NCBI GenBank assembly: GCA_900321955.1
Contig: ONXX01000061.1
Coordinates: 1 to 8,412, forward strand
DNA from: an uncultured Bacillota bacterium
GTDB taxonomy: Bacteria; Bacillota_I; Bacilli_A; Erysipelotrichales; Erysipelotrichaceae
Length of the DNA: 8,412 nt
Direction of reading: 5' to 3'
The number at the start of each line of letters is the position of its first letter. The stretch's first letter is position 1. A model generated the notes under the pieces. The model did not search any database and was not told where the DNA came from. It worked only from the letters and a program-made list of their open reading frames with translations. The translations under genes and the position numbers were made by a program. Positions 5,556 through 8,412 of this stretch are shown piece by piece.

Positions 5556-6997
5556 TGTTTTCCAAGGAATACTTTAAATATCTGCTCACTTCCAACCGCT
5601 ATCTGCTGATTCTGGTCTTTTTCTTGTTTGCCTTCAATGCGATCGGCAACACGATCAAAGGCCTGGATCTGCTCCTGCAGGGCTTTCTTGCAGTACTGTT
5701 TTCCTTTATCTTGCCGATCATCGTCTTCTACCACGTCCATGACAAGAGGGCGGTCGATTCTTATTTTGCCCTGCCGGTCGACAGAAAGAGGATCCTGGCT
5801 ACTTCCATTCTCTTCTGTTTCCTGATCGTCTATGCGGGCATTGCCATAGGGATCCTGGCCTTTGCGTACCGTTCAGACGGACCTTTCAACACCGCTTTTG
5901 CCCTGTTGATAATGGCTTTGGCCGCGTTAGTGCTGGTGATGTATCATTCTGCTCTGTATCTGATCGGCAATGATATCGTCGACGGCGTCATCATGATGGG
6001 TGCGTATACGGTCTTGCCGCTTTCCATCACTTCCGTATTGAGCAGTTTTACCTATTCTTTTGTGGCGGGCAACAGGTATGCGAATCTCACTTTGGTCTCT
6101 CTCTTTTCGCCGCTCTACATGGCGGGAGAACTGCTTACGGCAATTGTCGGCAATGAAAAGACTGATTTTATATTTATAGTCGGTCTGATTGGATTTGGAT
6201 TATTATCTGCCTGGCTTTTACATCGTTCCTATGTGCTTCGCAAAGCGGAAAGAGCCAATCAGTGTTCGAACAGTTTCTTCTCCTATCCGCTGGTGATCAA
6301 TCTGTATCTGACGGTTTCACTCTTTATGATCGCGACCCTGTTCAACCTGCATTATAAGACACTGGGCAGTTTCTTCAGAAACTACTTTGTGCTGTATCTG
6401 CTGCTGTTTGCGGTCTATGTTGCGGCATATTTCGTGTATCGGCGCAAATTTTACTTCAACTACAAGCTACCGGCCTTTTTCCTGGCGATGATGGTCGTCT
6501 CCTTACTGTTTGCCTATGGGGCAAGAAATACCCGAGGCTTCGGATTGGGCGATCACTATGTCAAGGCGGGCGGCAAAGATCAGTGTCATTTCGATGTGTG
6601 GTATGAAATCCCGGATCCGAAGATCGCCGATCTGCTTGAGGAAGAATGCAAAGAACGCCCGCAATGGCTGAATGTGTCGATCAGCATCAACAATGATGAG
6701 ATGGTGCCGCGCAAAATAATGTCAGAGACGACAGCGGATATCATTGATGTCTGCCGCAAAAAAGCGATCGATGATTTCTATGAGAACGATTATCACAACA
6801 ACAAAGGCACCAACCTCGTCATTAATGCCTACGGGGAATACAATCACTATAATTACCAGATGGATGATGCGATCTCATTTGAAGACATGCTGAAACTGGC
6901 GCAAGATCCTTGCGTGAACATCGTATTGGCAAGTGAAAAGGGCGAGTATCGTCTGAATGCCGACGGCAAGCTCACCCTGATCAATACATATCAATAA
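5552..6997 (+). CDS. ABC-2-type permease with large C-terminal extracytoplasmic domain
   Basis: A 481-residue membrane protein, partner of the ATPase. Hydrophobic segments lie at about 17-33, 41-63, 81-106, 114-138, 144-168, 205-224, 246-265, 277-297 and 304-324. The loop DSYFALPVDRKR (69-80), with the LPv.R pattern, is typical of ABC-2 permeases and faces the cytoplasm. After the ninth helix about 155 polar residues follow, rich in Asp, Glu and Asn, with three cysteines. With an odd helix count and an N-terminus inside, this domain would be outside the cell. I do not recognise it with certainty; it may be one of the DUF domains known at the end of Firmicute ABC-2 proteins. ATG occurs at both 5552 and 5555, and GAAGGAGG (5537-5544) fits either. 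No clear terminator follows within 100 bases. Confidence 0.85.
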   Translation: MMFSKEYFKYLLTSNRYLLILVFFLFAFNAIGNTIKGLDLLLQGFLAVLFSFILPIIVFYHVHDKRAVDSYFALPVDRKRILATSILFCFLIVYAGIAIGILAFAYRSDGPFNTAFALLIMALAALVLVMYHSALYLIGNDIVDGVIMMGAYTVLPLSITSVLSSFTYSFVAGNRYANLTLVSLFSPLYMAGELLTAIVGNEKTDFIFIVGLIGFGLLSAWLLHRSYVLRKAERANQCSNSFFSYPLVINLYLTVSLFMIATLFNLHYKTLGSFFRNYFVLYLLLFAVYVAAYFVYRRKFYFNYKLPAFFLAMMVVSLLFAYGARNTRGFGLGDHYVKAGGKDQCHFDVWYEIPDPKIADLLEEECKERPQWLNVSISINNDEMVPRKIMSETTADIIDVCRKKAIDDFYENDYHNNKGTNLVINAYGEYNHYNYQMDDAISFEDMLKLAQDPCVNIVLASEKGEYRLNADGKLTLINTYQ

Positions 6998-7063
6998 TCG
7001 GATGTGACCAAAGCTTAAGGAATTCTTAGCAGATATTTAAGAAGATTAGGCGGCGAAATGGCA

Positions 7064-7069
7064 TATAAT
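7064..7069 (+). promoter_or_regulatory. -10 candidate (TATAAT) for the PASTA protein gene
   Basis: A perfect TATAAT lies 32 bases before the ATG at 7102, a natural distance for a short leader. No convincing -35 sits at 16-18 bp; the 17-bp position reads GAAGAT. The 104-base gap 6998-7101 otherwise holds only a weak AT-rich inverted repeat (TTCTTA 7023-7028 with TAAGAA 7038-7043). Confidence 0.4.
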
Positions 7070-7101
7070 GAAATAGATTGGACTAAGGAGGTTGGGAGAT
7101 C

Positions 7102-8412
7102 ATGCCTGACGATAAAAACTTTCTGGATCAGTTTTCCGACAGCGGAAAGCCGGCCAGTTTTAAAGAAGAAGAAAGAGTACCGGTACAAAGGGAAAGAAAA
7201 CCGATCAATGTCAAAGCACTGCTTATAGCGGCAGCTGTATTATTGGCACTGGCGATCGGTGCTTATTTCCTGTTCTTTGCTCCGAAGATCGAAATGCCTG
7301 ACTTTGTCGGCAAGACCAGGACGGATGTTGCGGCCTGGGTCAAGCAGCAGGGCATTGAGACCAGCGGTGTCATTTTTGATGATACCTACGATTTCGATTC
7401 GACCGAGGGTACAATCTTAAAACAGAGCGTTCCTGCCGGTAGAAAAGTCAAGAACAACGTAAAACTCAACTTCACGCTTTCATTGGGTCCTGATCCGGAC
7501 GAGTCCATCTCCGTGCCTGATCTGAATTCGATGACCAAGGACGATATTCAGGCCTGGATCACTTCCAACAAACTCCTTAAGACCAAGACTGTCACGGCAT
7601 ACAACGATGAAGTGGCAGAAAATGAAGTCATCGATTATTCCTTCTCGGGCTGTGAAGCAGATACCTTTACCAGAGGCTGCACATTGAAGATCAATGTCTC
7701 CAAAGGTCCGGCTCCGGCTGGCAAGGTATCGGTCGAAGACTTTGAAAAGAAACCTTTCGCGACGATCGAAGCCTGGGCAAAACAGAAGAAAGTCAACCTG
7801 AACAAGGTCGAACAGTATTCCGATACGATTGAACAGGACTACGTTATTTCTCAATCGATCGCTTCCGGCAAGACGATCAAGGAAGGCGATACGATCACCG
7901 TTGTCGTTTCTCTTGGCAAGGCTGTTTTCATGCCGAATATGGTCGGCTGGTCCAAGAAACAGGTCGAAGCCTGGAGCCGCAAGAACCCGACGGTCTATCT
8001 GGATATGAGCAAGGAGCTTTATTCCTCTTCGACGAAAGACACCGTACTTAGCCAGTCTTTGGGTGTGGGTGCTTTGATCGATCCGACCAACGTCGTCGAA
8101 CTGACGATGTCGCTTGGCAATATCGTCGATCTGCCGCAGAGCTTTGTCGGTCAGGAATACCATGCGACCGGCGGCTTGCATGACTGGAAAGACAAACAGA
8201 ATGATCTGGGTGCCGATATCTCGGTCAACCGGATCAAGGAATTCTCCGACGATGTGCCGGTCAACTGCATCGTCCGTCATGACAACGGCGTCTATGTCGG
8301 CGGCACTTTGAATGTCTATATCTCCAGAGGAAGAAACATCCTTCTTGAAGATCCGAAAGATCTGTTCAGAAAAGACGGCATCACGCCGCTTACCTGGTAT
8401 GATTTTGCGAAC
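7102..8412 (+). CDS. Membrane-anchored PASTA-repeat protein without kinase domain (3' end outside window)
   Basis: An open frame of 437 codons reaches the right edge without a stop. Residues 1-36 are charged and cytoplasmic, and 37-60 form one transmembrane helix. Then five PASTA-like repeats lie outside: ~63-130, 136-202, 208-273, 275-339 and 341-411. Repeats 1 and 4 open with MPDFVG and MPNMVG, repeat 2 with VPDL. Most end in a SLG/SKG/SRG turn, the usual PASTA boundary, while 3 and 5 are degenerate. PASTA domains bind muropeptides or beta-lactams and are normally carried by PrkC/Stk kinases or class B PBPs. Here the N-terminal kinase is absent. Each repeat has a Trp in its helix (W79, W152, W225, W291, W362). 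Repeat 2 has two cysteines (C184, C193) that could pair. The residues after 411 begin something else. AAGGAGG (7085-7091) and GGGAG precede the ATG. A cell-wall-sensing role is inferred. Confidence 0.85.
   Translation, partial: MPDDKNFLDQFSDSGKPASFKEEERVPVQRERKPINVKALLIAAAVLLALAIGAYFLFFAPKIEMPDFVGKTRTDVAAWVKQQGIETSGVIFDDTYDFDSTEGTILKQSVPAGRKVKNNVKLNFTLSLGPDPDESISVPDLNSMTKDDIQAWITSNKLLKTKTVTAYNDEVAENEVIDYSFSGCEADTFTRGCTLKINVSKGPAPAGKVSVEDFEKKPFATIEAWAKQKKVNLNKVEQYSDTIEQDYVISQSIASGKTIKEGDTITVVVSLGKAVFMPNMVGWSKKQVEAWSRKNPTVYLDMSKELYSSSTKDTVLSQSLGVGALIDPTNVVELTMSLGNIVDLPQSFVGQEYHATGGLHDWKDKQNDLGADISVNRIKEFSDDVPVNCIVRHDNGVYVGGTLNVYISRGRNILLEDPKDLFRKDGITPLTWYDFAN

Noticed and set aside
5245..5577. 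A 110-codon plus-strand frame within the ATPase/permease junction
   Set aside because: It overlaps the ATPase in another frame and lacks a ribosome site or recognisable sequence.
7023..7043. Inverted repeat TTCTTA/TAAGAA as a terminator after the permease
   Set aside because: The stem is only AT-rich and 6 bp long, with no T-tract behind it.
7480..8280. A 266-codon open frame on the minus strand
   Set aside because: It lies wholly antisense to the PASTA gene, has no ribosome site that I can see, and its protein shows no recognisable domain. The plus-strand frame explains the sequence.

Overview
The window looks like chromosomal DNA from a low-to-mid GC Gram-positive (Firmicutes), most likely an anaerobic Erysipelotrichia-type gut or oral bacterium. 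This is inferred, not searched. The grounds are strong AAGGAGG-type ribosome sites, overlapping start/stop codons, the oxidoreductase/oxidoreductase/DUF1667 trio typical of anaerobic Firmicutes, traces of glycyl-radical enzyme genes, a YtrA-type GntR/ABC operon and a PASTA-repeat protein. Every recognisable gene reads on the + strand, except a divergent gene that begins at the extreme left edge.

Region 1 (1-3511). A divergent start (10 to 1, minus strand) and a palindrome lie upstream of a tightly coupled four-gene operon. It encodes a GlpA-like FAD oxidoreductase with a C-terminal [2Fe-2S]-type domain, a GlpB-like FAD/NAD oxidoreductase, a small four-cysteine DUF1667 protein and an unknown lipoprotein. 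The first three probably form an anaerobic dehydrogenase complex, by family precedent for glycerol-3-phosphate. The first gene appears to lack about 55-60 internal residues. A hairpin terminator closes the operon.

Region 2 (3512-4260). An extended -10 promoter leads into a compressed relic of a yjjI-yjjW glycyl-radical operon. A 53-codon frame carries only the C-terminal glycyl-radical segment of YjjI. It overlaps a yjjW relic that keeps its first 19 codons and its last ~55, now out of frame with each other. An intact PC4/YdbC-type ssDNA-binding protein gene follows, then a terminator.

Region 3 (4261-6997). A consensus promoter (TTGACA-17-TACAAT) with a four-unit 9-bp tandem repeat across its -10 drives a YtrA-type GntR repressor, an ABC ATPase and a nine-helix permease with a large C-terminal extracytoplasmic domain. 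Start/stop overlaps couple all three, and this looks like a self-regulated export or envelope-stress module.

Region 4 (6998-8412). A single-pass membrane protein with five PASTA-like repeats and no kinase domain runs off the right edge.

No RNA genes, insertion sequences or CRISPR arrays were seen. I found no clear new multi-gene system. The most unusual signal is the cluster of internal deletions (one oxidoreductase, yjjI, yjjW) that keep the gene ends and remove the middles. That is either local genome erosion or an assembly or population artefact.
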